In this document: one piece after another, positions 53,169 through 61,517 of the stretch
How positions within the stretch are numbered: the stretch's first letter is position 1
How the letters are laid out: each line of letters begins with the position of its first letter
NCBI GenBank assembly: GCA_965229335.1
Contig: OZ245874.1
Coordinates: 930,001 to 994,000 of the forward strand
Length of the DNA: 64,000 nt
Direction of reading: 5' to 3'
DNA from: JAFKFH01 sp017307375
Lineage (GTDB): Bacteria > Pseudomonadota > Alphaproteobacteria > Ferrovibrionales > Ferrovibrionaceae
Position numbers and translations under genes: made by a program
The notes under the pieces: model-generated
What the model was told of the DNA's origin: nothing
The model's input: the letters and a program-made list of their open reading frames with translations, nothing else
Databases searched by the model: none

Positions 53169-54054
53169 AGTGCGGGTTCAGGATCATGGCGATGCCGATC
53201 GCCAGCAGCGCGATGCCCAGGATTTCGCGCCCCTTCGGTTTCTCGCCGAACCAGAAGAACGAGAAGGCGAAGGTGAAGATCAGCTCGACCAGGCCCAATG
53301 TCCGGACATAGGCCACGGCCTGCAGGGTCATCGCCGTGAACCAGCCGATCGAGCCGGCGGCCGAGGCGAAGCCTGCCAGCAGCGCCGGCCGCCACACGCC
53401 ACCGATCAGCCTGAACTGCCGGCGCTCGCGCCAGGCCAGATAAGCGCCCATCAGCAGGGTTTGCAGCACCGTCGCCCAGCCCAGCGTCCAGGCCGCCGCC
53501 ACCCAGGCATCGTCCAGGCCGAGCGACAATGCGGCGACACGGAAGCCCACCGCCGACAGCGCGAAGCAGGCGCCCGATGCCAGGCCGGTAACGGCGGTGC
53601 GGCCATCGATGCCGGCACCCCCGCCCTTCAGCACGATCGCGACGACGCCTGCGGTGGCGATGACGATCGCCCCCATCGCCCACAGGCTTGGCCGGTCCCC
53701 GAGAAACAGCAGGCCGAACAGGGCGGCCTGGACGATCTCGGTCTTCGACAGGGCGACGCCGACGGGAAAGTTGCGCCGGCCCAGCGCCGCCAGCAGCAGC
53801 GCCGTTGCCAGAATCTGCGCGATGGCGGCGATGACGACCCAGAGCATGTAGCCCGGCGTCATTGCCGGGATGTCGGCACCCTTGACCGCGATCAGCGCGG
53901 CCGCCCAGGCCAGCGCGAAGGGCATGCCGAACAGGAAACGGACGAAGGCCGAGGCATTGACGCTGAGCTTGCCCGCCAGCCGCTTCTGCAGGGCGGTGCG
54001 CAGGGCCTGGGCAAAGGCGGCGGCGAGAGTTAGTGGAATCCAGGCATCGATCAT
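53167..54054 (-). CDS. EamA/DMT family transporter
   Basis: A 295-residue inner-membrane protein with about ten helices in two EamA repeats (about 1-135 and 150-290), the drug/metabolite transporter type. Blocks are ASAFVRFLFGMPFALAWAAA in the first repeat and LVELIFTFAFSFFWFGEKPK in the second. The substrate is unknown. It is divergent from a LysR regulator gene across 143 nt, and such pairs usually represent regulator and target. Confidence 0.88.
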   Translation of the reverse strand: MIDAWIPLTLAAAFAQALRTALQKRLAGKLSVNASAFVRFLFGMPFALAWAAALIAVKGADIPAMTPGYMLWVVIAAIAQILATALLLAALGRRNFPVGVALSKTEIVQAALFGLLFLGDRPSLWAMGAIVIATAGVVAIVLKGGGAGIDGRTAVTGLASGACFALSAVGFRVAALSLGLDDAWVAAAWTLGWATVLQTLLMGAYLAWRERRQFRLIGGVWRPALLAGFASAAGSIGWFTAMTLQAVAYVRTLGLVELIFTFAFSFFWFGEKPKGREILGIALLAIGIAMILNPH

Positions 54055-54115
54055 GGTGCCGCGAACCTAGTCCATCACGGCCCAGGCCGGCCAATCGGTA
54101 GTCGTGAACCCGCCT

Positions 54116-54130
54116 ATAATGCGGACTTAT
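54116..54130. promoter_or_regulatory. Candidate LysR-type T-N11-A site
   Basis: ATAATGCGGACTTAT has inverted ATAA/TTAT arms and the T-N11-A spacing of LysR recognition boxes (T54117, A54129). It lies in the EamA/LysR divergent region, 67 nt before the LysR start. A second GACTTAT follows 11 bp after the first (54124 and 54135), one helical turn apart, and a TATAAT hexamer overlaps the left arm. Confidence 0.55.
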
Positions 54131-54197
54131 GCGCGACTTATCCCCGTCTGCGATTTCCCCGTCGCGTCGTGGCCCTGGCCGAGGCTAAAGTCTGCCC

Positions 54198-55097
54198 ATG
54201 CTGCCGCCGCTTGCCTCGCTCCGCGCCTTTGCCGCTGTCGCCCGCAGCGGCAGCGTCACCCGCGCCGCCGCCGATCTCGGGTTGAGCCAACCGGCGATCA
54301 GCCAGCACCTGCGCCAGCTCGAAGCCTTTCTCGACCTGCCGCTGGTCAGCCGCAATGGCGGCCGGCTGGCGCTGACCGAAGCGGGCCGCGATTACGGCCA
54401 ATCGCTGGCGCGGGCCTTCGCCGAGATGGAAAGCGCTACGGCGCGCTGCCTTGCCGCCCGCGAGTTCGGGGTGATCACCCTGTCGCTGGTGCCGACGCTC
54501 GCCACCCGCTGGCTGATCCCGCGCCTGGCGACGTTCCACGAACAGTTTCCGGATATCGAGGTGCGCCTGGCCACCGCAACGCGCGACGCGGTGCTGGACC
54601 AGCCCGGCATCGACCTTGCCATCCAGACCGGCGCCTCGGCCGATGACTGGCCGGGCTGCGACGCGACCTTCCTGATGGCGGATGCCTGCTTTCCGGTGAT
54701 GAGTGCCGGGCTCGTCGCGGCGAGGCCCGTGGTCAAGGCCGCCGATCTCGCCGGGCATGTCTGGCTCGAGGTCAAGGCGTCGTCGCGGGCCGGCGACTGG
54801 TCGCGCTGGCTCGATGCCGCCGGCGTCACCGGCCTGCGGCCGAAACGCCGGCTGGGCTTCGACAATTCGACCCAGGCGCTGGCGGCGGCAAGGGCAGGGC
54901 TTGGGGTCGCGCTGGCCCATCGCCCGTTCGTGCTGGATGACCTGAAGGAAGGTGGCCTGGTCGCGCCGCTCGAGCTCAGCGTGCCCGAGCCCCATGCCTA
55001 TTGGCTGGTGCGGCGGGCCGAAGTGCGGCCGAGCGCGAAGCTCGCCCGCTTCTGCAACTGGCTGACCGCGCTGGCGGCAACCGAAGCGGTACGCTGA
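54198..55097 (+). CDS. LysR family transcriptional regulator, GcvA-like
   Basis: A 299-residue regulator. The N-terminal HTH (about 1-62) has LRAFAAVARSGSVTRAAADL and GLSQPAISQHLRQLE. The substrate-binding domain (about 90-295) has LVPTLATRWLIPRLATFHEQ, the usual GcvA-branch opening, and NSTQALAAARAGLGVALA. It is divergent from the EamA transporter gene. Confidence 0.92.
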   Translation: MLPPLASLRAFAAVARSGSVTRAAADLGLSQPAISQHLRQLEAFLDLPLVSRNGGRLALTEAGRDYGQSLARAFAEMESATARCLAAREFGVITLSLVPTLATRWLIPRLATFHEQFPDIEVRLATATRDAVLDQPGIDLAIQTGASADDWPGCDATFLMADACFPVMSAGLVAARPVVKAADLAGHVWLEVKASSRAGDWSRWLDAAGVTGLRPKRRLGFDNSTQALAAARAGLGVALAHRPFVLDDLKEGGLVAPLELSVPEPHAYWLVRRAEVRPSAKLARFCNWLTALAATEAVR

Positions 55098-55102
55098 CGC
55101 GT

Positions 55103-55129
55103 AAAAACAAACCCCGCCGAGCGGCGGGG
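55103..55129 (-). terminator. Rho-independent terminator of rpmJ
   Basis: In the minus-strand transcript CCCCGCC-GCTC-GGCGGGG (55129-55112) is followed by TTTGTTTTT, a good intrinsic terminator. It lies 72 nt after the rpmJ stop; a second structured element is in between. Confidence 0.88.
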
Positions 55130-55148
55130 CCAACAATCACCAAACTCT

Positions 55149-55194
55149 CCGGTCCTGGTTGCCGGGGTTCGCGATCGAACCCCGGAACGACCGG
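55149..55194 (-). ncRNA. Structured 3' region of rpmJ (candidate RNA element)
   Basis: A 10-bp perfect stem (CCGGGGTTCG 55162-55171 with CGAACCCCGG 55176-55185, loop of 4) sits inside an outer 6-bp stem (CCGGTC 55149-55154 with GACCGG 55189-55194). It starts 6 nt after the rpmJ stop and is followed by the terminator, so the rpmJ mRNA has a folded tail of about 100 nt. It might be an mRNA stabiliser, an RNA-binding site or a 3'-end-derived small RNA; the sequence alone does not decide. It is not a tRNA. Confidence 0.45.
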
Positions 55195-55200
55195 ACGGCT

Positions 55201-55326
55201 TCAGCCTTGGCGGGCCTTGAAGCGCGGGTTGGTCTTGTTGATCACGTAGATCCGGCCCTTGCGGCGGATCACGCGGCAATCGCGATGGCGGGTCTTCGCC
55301 GACTTGAGCGAGTTGATGACCTTCAT
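55201..55326 (-). CDS. rpmJ: 50S ribosomal protein L36
   Basis: A 41-residue ribosomal protein, too short for most gene lists. The translation begins MKVINSLKSAKTRHRDCRVI and ends KTNPRFKARQG, the longer alphaproteobacterial L36 form. It keeps one cysteine of the classical zinc-binding set. AAGGAATC lies upstream of ATG 55326. It is transcribed alone, with a structured 3' region and terminator. Confidence 0.95.
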   Translation of the reverse strand: MKVINSLKSAKTRHRDCRVIRRKGRIYVINKTNPRFKARQG

Positions 55327-55424
55327 GACCTAGATTCCTTCAGCTGCCGCCACAAGCGGCGTAAATCGGCGCGGAACCTAGTCGGACCGGCCCGCGGAGT
55401 CAACCCCGGAAGGGCTTGGGCGCC

Positions 55425-56402
55425 CTATTTCATGAAGTCCGCGAGGCGCACTTCCGACGAGCGGTGGCACTGATAGCGCTTGACCGACAGGCTGCCCTCG
55501 CTGAGCGCATCGAGCCGGGCGCGCCAATGATGCCCCTCGGACAGCGCCCACTGCTTCCATTTGGAGTGGATGTCGCCGCTTTCCATCCGGTCGGTATAGC
55601 GCTCGAACGACTCCTGCAGGGCGTTGCGGTAGTCCTCGGTGATGTCCTCGCCCTTGTCGATCTCGATGCCGACCTTGTGCAGCAGGATTTCGAGATCGGC
55701 CGCCCGCACGAGTCGCGGGGTGCGCGGCTCCTTCTCGATCCATTGCTTCAGCGCGTTGCCGGTTTCGTTTTGGCCGAGGAAGAGGTCGGTGAAGGAGAGC
55801 TGCCCGCCTGGCTTGAGCGCCCGGGCCAGCTGGGAGAACAGGGTGGCCTTCTGCGGCTGGGTGTAGAAGCTTTCCTTGGCGACCACCGCATCGATCGACG
55901 AGGCCTTGAACTGGGCAAAACCGTCGCCCAGCCGGCGGATCGAGGCGCGGCTGTCGAGATTGCGGCGGAAGGCCAGCGTGTTTGCCGACTTGATCAGCGC
56001 GTCGTCGCCTTCCAGGCCCAGCACCTTGGCGCCGGTCTTGTTGGCCACCAGCAGGCCGAGGCCGCCCAGGCCTGCGCCATATTCGACGACGAGCTTGTTG
56101 GAGTCGAGCGGCAGTCGGGCGACCATCTTGACCAGGGCGGCCTGGCCGCCCGGGGTGACCATGCCTTCGCCGAACAGTTCCTGGATCAGGGTCTGGCGGT
56201 TGACGGGCCAGCCGCGGGTCGTCGGTTTGCCGAGTTCGCCCCATTCGTCGGCCTCTTCGGCCTGGACGATCTGGCGTACGGGCGCATCGGCGACTTCCAC
56301 GCCATGCCACCAGGCGAGGAACCTGCCACGCAACCCCAGGGACTCGATCTGCGCCGTCGACAACGGTGCCTCCCCAGTCTCGGCCTCCGGCGCATCGATC
56401 AT
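55425..56402 (-). CDS. Class I SAM-dependent methyltransferase
   Basis: A 325-residue predicted methyltransferase with a Rossmann fold in about residues 110-240. Motif I is LVVEYGAGLGGLGLLVANKT (kept as E-x-G-x-G-x-G), the acidic SAM-ribose residue is in VLGLEGDDALI, and post I/IV is SSIDAVVAKESFY. ALKPGGQLSFTDLFLGQNET is typical of small-molecule methyltransferases. ATG 56402 is assigned because upstream in-frame sequence is Arg-rich and unlike coding sequence. The C-terminal 90 residues show no recognised domain. Substrate unknown. Confidence 0.85.
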   Translation of the reverse strand: MIDAPEAETGEAPLSTAQIESLGLRGRFLAWWHGVEVADAPVRQIVQAEEADEWGELGKPTTRGWPVNRQTLIQELFGEGMVTPGGQAALVKMVARLPLDSNKLVVEYGAGLGGLGLLVANKTGAKVLGLEGDDALIKSANTLAFRRNLDSRASIRRLGDGFAQFKASSIDAVVAKESFYTQPQKATLFSQLARALKPGGQLSFTDLFLGQNETGNALKQWIEKEPRTPRLVRAADLEILLHKVGIEIDKGEDITEDYRNALQESFERYTDRMESGDIHSKWKQWALSEGHHWRARLDALSEGSLSVKRYQCHRSSEVRLADFMK

Positions 56403-56654
56403 GACGACGGCACCGGAAGTGTTCTCATGCCCATTACCTGCACGCCCCGGCGCTCCCGTTCTGGATGGCCGTGTGACCCGCTGTCTTCTCAAGCAACGGT
56501 TCGCCCCGGTCACACGGCGCCGTGCCTAAAGGCTATAGCATTGGAGCCGGTTCCTGTCCACCGAGCCGGCGAGGCAAGCGAAAGGTAAAATTGTATTTAA
56601 TTGTCTTCGATTGTTTCTGTCTTAAATAAATAGAAGGTATTCCATGATCAAAGC

Positions 56655-56682
56655 GGCGTCCGCGGTAGCCGGAGCGGACGCC
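56655..56682 (-). terminator. Hairpin downstream of terB
   Basis: GGCGTCCGC (56655-56663) and GCGGACGCC (56674-56682) form a perfect 9-bp stem with a 10-nt loop, 19 nt after the terB stop in the minus-strand transcript. Only GCTTTGATC follows, so the T run is poor. The rest of the 56403-56701 gap is an AT-rich stretch (about 56583-56645) with no gene seen, probably the promoter region of the methyltransferase gene. Confidence 0.6.
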
Positions 56683-56701
56683 TATCCTTCGGCAAGACTC
56701 G

Positions 56702-57112
56702 TCACACCCGGGTATAGCGCGCGCGGCTGCCCCGTTCGATCGCGGCGGCGTGCAGTCGTTCGATGTCGAGTTCGTGCCGCATCATCTCCAGCCAGCGTAG
56801 TTCCTCCTGGGTTGCGCTGCCGTCGACGGCGATCATGTCGCAGGCCAGCGCATAGGCGGTTTCGCGCAGGCGTTCGGGCAGCGCGTCCTTGGCCAGGCCG
56901 ATCACCACGTCGAGGCCGTCGTCCTGGTCGAGCAGGGCGGCGCAATCGCCGCAGGCGGTCCGCACCATCTCGTAGTCGTAACCTTTGAAGACCGGCAGCA
57001 TCACCGCCATTTCGCCAATGGTCGCCAGCTCCGAATCCTTGAGCTTGCCGTCGGCGACGGCGGCGATGACCATGCAGTAGATCAGTGCGGTCTGCGGGCT
57101 GATGGTAGACAA
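56702..57112 (-). CDS. TerB family protein
   Basis: A 136-residue helical protein of the TerB/tellurite-resistance-like family. The paired acidic helix-turn motifs are AVADGKLKDSELATIGEMAV and IAVDGSATQEELRWLEMMRH, as expected for the TerB fold. The usual role is metal-binding or stress-related; a specific function here is unknown. Its start lies 31 nt inside the end of the helicase gene, so translation is probably coupled. Confidence 0.85.
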   Translation of the reverse strand: MSTISPQTALIYCMVIAAVADGKLKDSELATIGEMAVMLPVFKGYDYEMVRTACGDCAALLDQDDGLDVVIGLAKDALPERLRETAYALACDMIAVDGSATQEELRWLEMMRHELDIERLHAAAIERGSRARYTRV

Positions 57113-59847
57113 GAAGCACTCTCCTCGGACAGGAATTCACGGGTCTCGGCGATGGCTTCCGCCAACCCGACGCGGCGTACGGTGACGTCGGGGGGGAAGG
57201 CGGTCAAGAGGCGGGTCGGCATCTGGGCGTCGAGCATGACGAAGACGCCGCGGTCATCCGCCCGCCGCAGCAGGCGACCGAAGGCCTGCTTCAGCTTGAG
57301 CCGGGTCAGCATATCGTCATAGCGGGTGAGGCCGAAACGCTCGCGCCGTGCCTTGTGCAGGATGTCGGGCCGCGGCCAGGGCACGCGGTCGAACACGATC
57401 AGGCGCAGCGAGCGGCCGGGTACGTCGACGCCGTCGCGTACCGCATCGGTGCCGAGCAGGCAGGAATCGATCTCGGTGCGGAAGATGTCGATCAGCGTCG
57501 ATATCCCGATCGGGTCGACATGCTGGGCATAGAGCGGCAGTCCGGCCTGGTCGAGCGGGGCGGCGATCCGCTGCTGGACCGCGCGCAGTCGCCAGATGGC
57601 GGTGAACAGGCCCAGCGCCCCGCCGCCGGAGGCCAGGAACAGTTCGCGATAGGCGGCCGCGATCTGGTCCGGCGCATCGCGGCGGACGTCGGTGACGATC
57701 AATACCTTGGTCCGCGTCGCATAGTCGAAGGGCGATGACAGGCTGGCCCGCCGGGCTTCCTGCGCGATGTGGATGGCGCCCGACCGTGCCTCGGCGGCGG
57801 GCCAGCCGTCGTCGGCGGCGCTGGCCTGGTCGCGCAGCGTCGCCGAGGTGACCAGCACACCATGCGCCTGGTCGAGCAGGCTGCGCGCGAACGGCAGCAT
57901 CGGATCGATCCAGTGGCGGTGGAAGGCGATGTCGGTCTCCTGGCCGTTTTCGCGGTCGAGGGCAAACCAGTCGGCGAAGGCCGGCGGCGTTCCCTCGGCC
58001 AGCGATGCCAGCATGCCGATCCAGGCGGTGACCAGTTCGTGCCGGCGCTTCAGGCTGCGTGCGGCGGCATCGATGCGCAGCCGGGTCTGGGAATCGAGCG
58101 TCTCGGCCTGCTGGTCGAGCAGGCGTTCGAGTGCCTTGATCATCTGCGACATCGGCTGGCCCAGCCGGTCCAGCGCCCCGGCAAGGCGCGCGGCGGCGTC
58201 GAGCAGGCCCGGCACCGGCTCGGCGGTGCCGCACTGGATGCCATAGGGGCTGTCGACGTCGCGGGCGCGCGCCAGCACCTGGGTGCGCAGCAGCTGCAGG
58301 AATTCCTCCATCGGCCCGTGCGGCTGGTTGTCGCGCAGCCGCTCGGCGAAACCTTCACCCGGCAGGATCATGGCGGCCGTCAGTACCTCGGCGAGCAGGC
58401 GCGCGCCTTCCTCGTCGTCGGCGACGAGGTCGCCGGAGCGTTTCTCCAGGCCGCGGCCGCGACTGCGCCGTCCGCCTTCCGGCCCGCGCAGCCAGCGCCG
58501 CAGTTCCAGTCCTTCGGCACCGGACAGCACTGCCGAGAACGCGCCGTCGGCCGCTTCGAACAGGTGATGGCCTTCGTCGAACACATAGCGGCCGGGCAGG
58601 TCGGCCGGGTCCTCGGCATGGGCGGCCTGCTGCATCACCAGCGCATGGTTGGCGATGACGATGTCGGCACGCCGCGCCTTGCGGACCGCCCGTTCGATGA
58701 AGCACTTGCGATAGTGGGCACAGCCCGCATAGATGCATTCGCCGCGCCGGTCGGTCAGGCCCAGCGTGCGGCCGCGCCCGGCGAGCTCGGCCAGCCAGGC
58801 AGGGAAATCGCCGCCGACCATGTCGCCGTCGCGCGTCGCCCCGATCCAGCGCGCCAGCAGGCCCAGCGCGGTCAGCTCGCTCTGCCGCGCCGCGCCGCCC
58901 TGCGTCGCTTCCTCGAAATTGAGCAGGCAGAGATAATTCTCGCGCCCCTTGCGGATGACGACCTTGTTGGCCTTGACCGCGGGATCGGCATAGAGGCGAT
59001 CGAGTTCCTGGTCGATCTGGCGCTGCAGGTTCTTGGTGTAGGTCGAGAGCCAGACGGCGCCGCCGTTCTTGGCCGCCCAGACGCTGGCCGGCGCGACATA
59101 GCCGAGCGTCTTGCCGATGCCGGTGCCGGCCTCGGCCAGCACCATGTTGGGCAGGCCGTACTGGTCGCGCGGGCGGAAGGCGTGGGCCGCGAGCTCCGCG
59201 TAGTCGCCCTGGGTCGGCCTCGCCTCGGCTTCCGCGCCGAGCAGGTTGCGCAGCCGTTCGCGCGCCTCGGGGCCGGTCACCGGTTCCTGCGACGGCGCGG
59301 GCATGTCGGCATGTTCGGACCATTCGGGCAGGATTTCCCAGACGTCGAGGCCGCCGCGCCGTCCGCCGGCGGCGCCCGGGTCCCCCAGGGCTGCCAGCAC
59401 CGGTGGCCCCCAACCCCAGCCGCCGCGCGCCATGGTGGCGGCAAGCGTCGCCGCCCGCCGTGCCTCGCGCGGGTCCTGCCGCCCCAGCAGCTCACCCAGC
59501 AGTGTCGTGGCCGCGGCAAGCAACGTCATGGCCTCGTCGACATGGCCCGCCGGCTCCGGCAGGTCCAGTGCCAGCGCAAGGCCGCGCGGCGTCGGCAGGC
59601 AGAATTTCGCCGGCCGGACGAAGGCAAAGAGCTCGAGCAGGTCGTAGCCGTCGACATGAGCGAGTTCGAGCCGGGCGGCGGTCGCCGGCGCGTGGCAGAC
59701 CAGCGGCCGGACCTGCCGCAAGGCCTGTGCCGCCGCATTCCGGCTGAGTTCCTCGACCTCGCCGTCGGCGGTCAGGATCAGCGCGCCGCGCGGATGGGCG
59801 ATCAGGGCCGGCGGCAGATTGGGTTGACTGGTGGCGGAGTTCGACAT
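57082..59847 (-). CDS. ATP-dependent DNA helicase, DinG/XPD-like
   Basis: A 921-residue superfamily 2 helicase. Walker A is EAGTGIGKT (about residues 240-248), and the DEAH-box is VFDEGHHL. Four cysteines for an iron-sulfur cluster are suggested by YLCLLNF and CIYAGCAHYRKCF between them. Motif VI is LKQAFGRLLRRADD. About 200 N-terminal residues have no clear domain and include a Trp/Gly-rich linker; this long form is usual in alphaproteobacteria. It likely unwinds damaged or structured DNA. It overlaps terB by 31 nt. Confidence 0.93.
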   Translation of the reverse strand: MSNSATSQPNLPPALIAHPRGALILTADGEVEELSRNAAAQALRQVRPLVCHAPATAARLELAHVDGYDLLELFAFVRPAKFCLPTPRGLALALDLPEPAGHVDEAMTLLAAATTLLGELLGRQDPREARRAATLAATMARGGWGWGPPVLAALGDPGAAGGRRGGLDVWEILPEWSEHADMPAPSQEPVTGPEARERLRNLLGAEAEARPTQGDYAELAAHAFRPRDQYGLPNMVLAEAGTGIGKTLGYVAPASVWAAKNGGAVWLSTYTKNLQRQIDQELDRLYADPAVKANKVVIRKGRENYLCLLNFEEATQGGAARQSELTALGLLARWIGATRDGDMVGGDFPAWLAELAGRGRTLGLTDRRGECIYAGCAHYRKCFIERAVRKARRADIVIANHALVMQQAAHAEDPADLPGRYVFDEGHHLFEAADGAFSAVLSGAEGLELRRWLRGPEGGRRSRGRGLEKRSGDLVADDEEGARLLAEVLTAAMILPGEGFAERLRDNQPHGPMEEFLQLLRTQVLARARDVDSPYGIQCGTAEPVPGLLDAAARLAGALDRLGQPMSQMIKALERLLDQQAETLDSQTRLRIDAAARSLKRRHELVTAWIGMLASLAEGTPPAFADWFALDRENGQETDIAFHRHWIDPMLPFARSLLDQAHGVLVTSATLRDQASAADDGWPAAEARSGAIHIAQEARRASLSSPFDYATRTKVLIVTDVRRDAPDQIAAAYRELFLASGGGALGLFTAIWRLRAVQQRIAAPLDQAGLPLYAQHVDPIGISTLIDIFRTEIDSCLLGTDAVRDGVDVPGRSLRLIVFDRVPWPRPDILHKARRERFGLTRYDDMLTRLKLKQAFGRLLRRADDRGVFVMLDAQMPTRLLTAFPPDVTVRRVGLAEAIAETREFLSEESASCLPSARRPH

Positions 59848-60002
59848 GACGGATGGAGTATAGTGAAACTCGTGGCGCCGCGCCCCTTTTGTTCACGGGA
59901 CGTTGCCAACACCGGATGCGGTGTCGGCGATCGCCGGCCGCGGAACCGTCCGCTGCGGTCGCCAGTTACCGGGGCGTTACCATCTGTCCGGGGACGACCA
60001 GC

Positions 60003-61517
60003 ATGGCCATCGACGTCGACGAACCGATCCGCGCCGCGGCAGTGCAGCCGGGCAGCGAGGCGGTGGAGACGCCGCCGCCGATCCTGCAGCCGGGCCGCAA
60101 CTGCTGGCAGATGCCGCCTGCGGGGCGGGCACGCGTCCTGATCGATTCCCAGGCCTATTTCGCGGCGCTGGAAAAGTCGCTCAACTGCGCCCGCCGTTCG
60201 ATCATGATCCTCGGCTGGGACTTCGACGGCGACATCCGGCTTTGCCCCGACGGCAGCGAAAACTGCGATCGGCGGCTGGGCGAGTTCCTGCGCCAGCTTG
60301 CCGACCGGGAACCCGAACTGGAAATCCGCATCTTGGTCTGGAGCCTTGCGGTGTTGCACGGTCCGTCGGCCCCCCTGCCGGTGCTGATGGGCGCGCCCTG
60401 GCAGGACCATCCGCGCATCCAGCTCCGGCTCGACCGCCAGCACCCGATCTATGCCGCCCATCACCAGAAGATCGTCTGCATCGACGATGCGGTCGCCTAT
60501 GTCGGCGGCATCGACCTGACGGTTCGGCGCTGGGACAGCTGCGCACACAGCGAGACCGATGATCGCCGTCGCTATCTCGGCAATCAGCCCTACGGACCGG
60601 TCCACGACATCCAGATGGTCGTCGACGGCGACGCGGCGGCGGCGGTCGCCGATCTGGCGCGCGCCCGCTGGCATGCCGCGACGCGCGAGACGCTGGCGGC
60701 CCATGTCGTCGATCACGATGCCTGGCCCGACGGTCTGGCGCCCGACTTCACCGACGTCCCGGTCGCGATATCGCGCACCATGCCGGCGCTGGGCGAGCAG
60801 GTGGGTGTGATGGAGAGCGCCAGGCTGACCCGCGATGCCCTGATGGCGGCGCGCCGCACCGTCTATATCGAGGCGCAGTATCTGTCCTCGTTCGTCATTG
60901 GCCGGGTGCTGGTCCAGCGCCTGCAGGACCCAGACGGACCGGAAATCGTCGTGGTGATGACCCACAAGGCGCGTGGCTGGTTCGAGAAGCTGATCATGGG
61001 CTTCAACCGCGACCGGCTGGTCCGCCGGCTGAAGAAGGCCGACCGCTACGATCGCCTGCGCATTTTCTACCCGGTGGTTCCCGGCGCCAGGCAATGCTGC
61101 GACGTTCATGTCCATGCCAAGCTGCTGATCGTCGACGATCGGTTGATCCGCGTCGGCTCGTCCAACCTCAACAACCGTTCGATCGGCCTCGATACCGAAT
61201 GCGAGCTGACCGTGGAGGCCACGCGCGGACGGGACCGGACCCGCATCCGGCGGCTGCGGCATGTGCTGCTGGCCGAGCATCTCGGGACGACCGTGGAGGC
61301 CATCGCCGAGGCCGAGGCGCGCGAGGGGTCCACCCGCGGTGCCATCCGGGCGCTTGCGGGCGGGGAACGCACCTTGCTGCCGCTCGAGGCGCTGACCAGC
61401 CGTGGCGCGATGCGTCAGGTGTTCTGGACCAGGCTGCTCGATCCCGCCCGGCCGCTGGAACCGCTGTGGCTGCGCCGCCGTCGCCGGCCGCGGCTGTCGC
61501 GCCGGATCACTTCCTGA
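60003..61517 (+). CDS. clsB: Phospholipase D-type cardiolipin synthase
   Basis: A 504-residue membrane-associated enzyme of the PLD superfamily with two HKD motifs. The first is H154-Q-K156-I-V-C-I-D161 in AAHHQKIVCIDD with GGIDL, and the second begins at H371 in VHAKLLIVDDRLIRVGSSNL. No N-terminal membrane helices are present, as in ClsB rather than ClsA. ATG 60003 is chosen from the family N terminus. Neighbouring genes resemble E. coli ybhN and ybhP, which flank clsB (ybhO) there, supporting the name. It overlaps the convergent ybhN-like gene by 11 nt. Confidence 0.88.
   Translation: MAIDVDEPIRAAAVQPGSEAVETPPPILQPGRNCWQMPPAGRARVLIDSQAYFAALEKSLNCARRSIMILGWDFDGDIRLCPDGSENCDRRLGEFLRQLADREPELEIRILVWSLAVLHGPSAPLPVLMGAPWQDHPRIQLRLDRQHPIYAAHHQKIVCIDDAVAYVGGIDLTVRRWDSCAHSETDDRRRYLGNQPYGPVHDIQMVVDGDAAAAVADLARARWHAATRETLAAHVVDHDAWPDGLAPDFTDVPVAISRTMPALGEQVGVMESARLTRDALMAARRTVYIEAQYLSSFVIGRVLVQRLQDPDGPEIVVVMTHKARGWFEKLIMGFNRDRLVRRLKKADRYDRLRIFYPVVPGARQCCDVHVHAKLLIVDDRLIRVGSSNLNNRSIGLDTECELTVEATRGRDRTRIRRLRHVLLAEHLGTTVEAIAEAEAREGSTRGAIRALAGGERTLLPLEALTSRGAMRQVFWTRLLDPARPLEPLWLRRRRRPRLSRRITS

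Noticed and set aside
55149..55194. tRNA T-arm resemblance (GGGGTTCG stem region)
   Set aside because: No acceptor, D or anticodon arms fit around it; it is a long simple hairpin following rpmJ.
57769..60141. 790-codon open frame antisense to the DinG-type helicase
   Set aside because: It is composed of low-complexity shadow sequence opposite a well-supported helicase gene.
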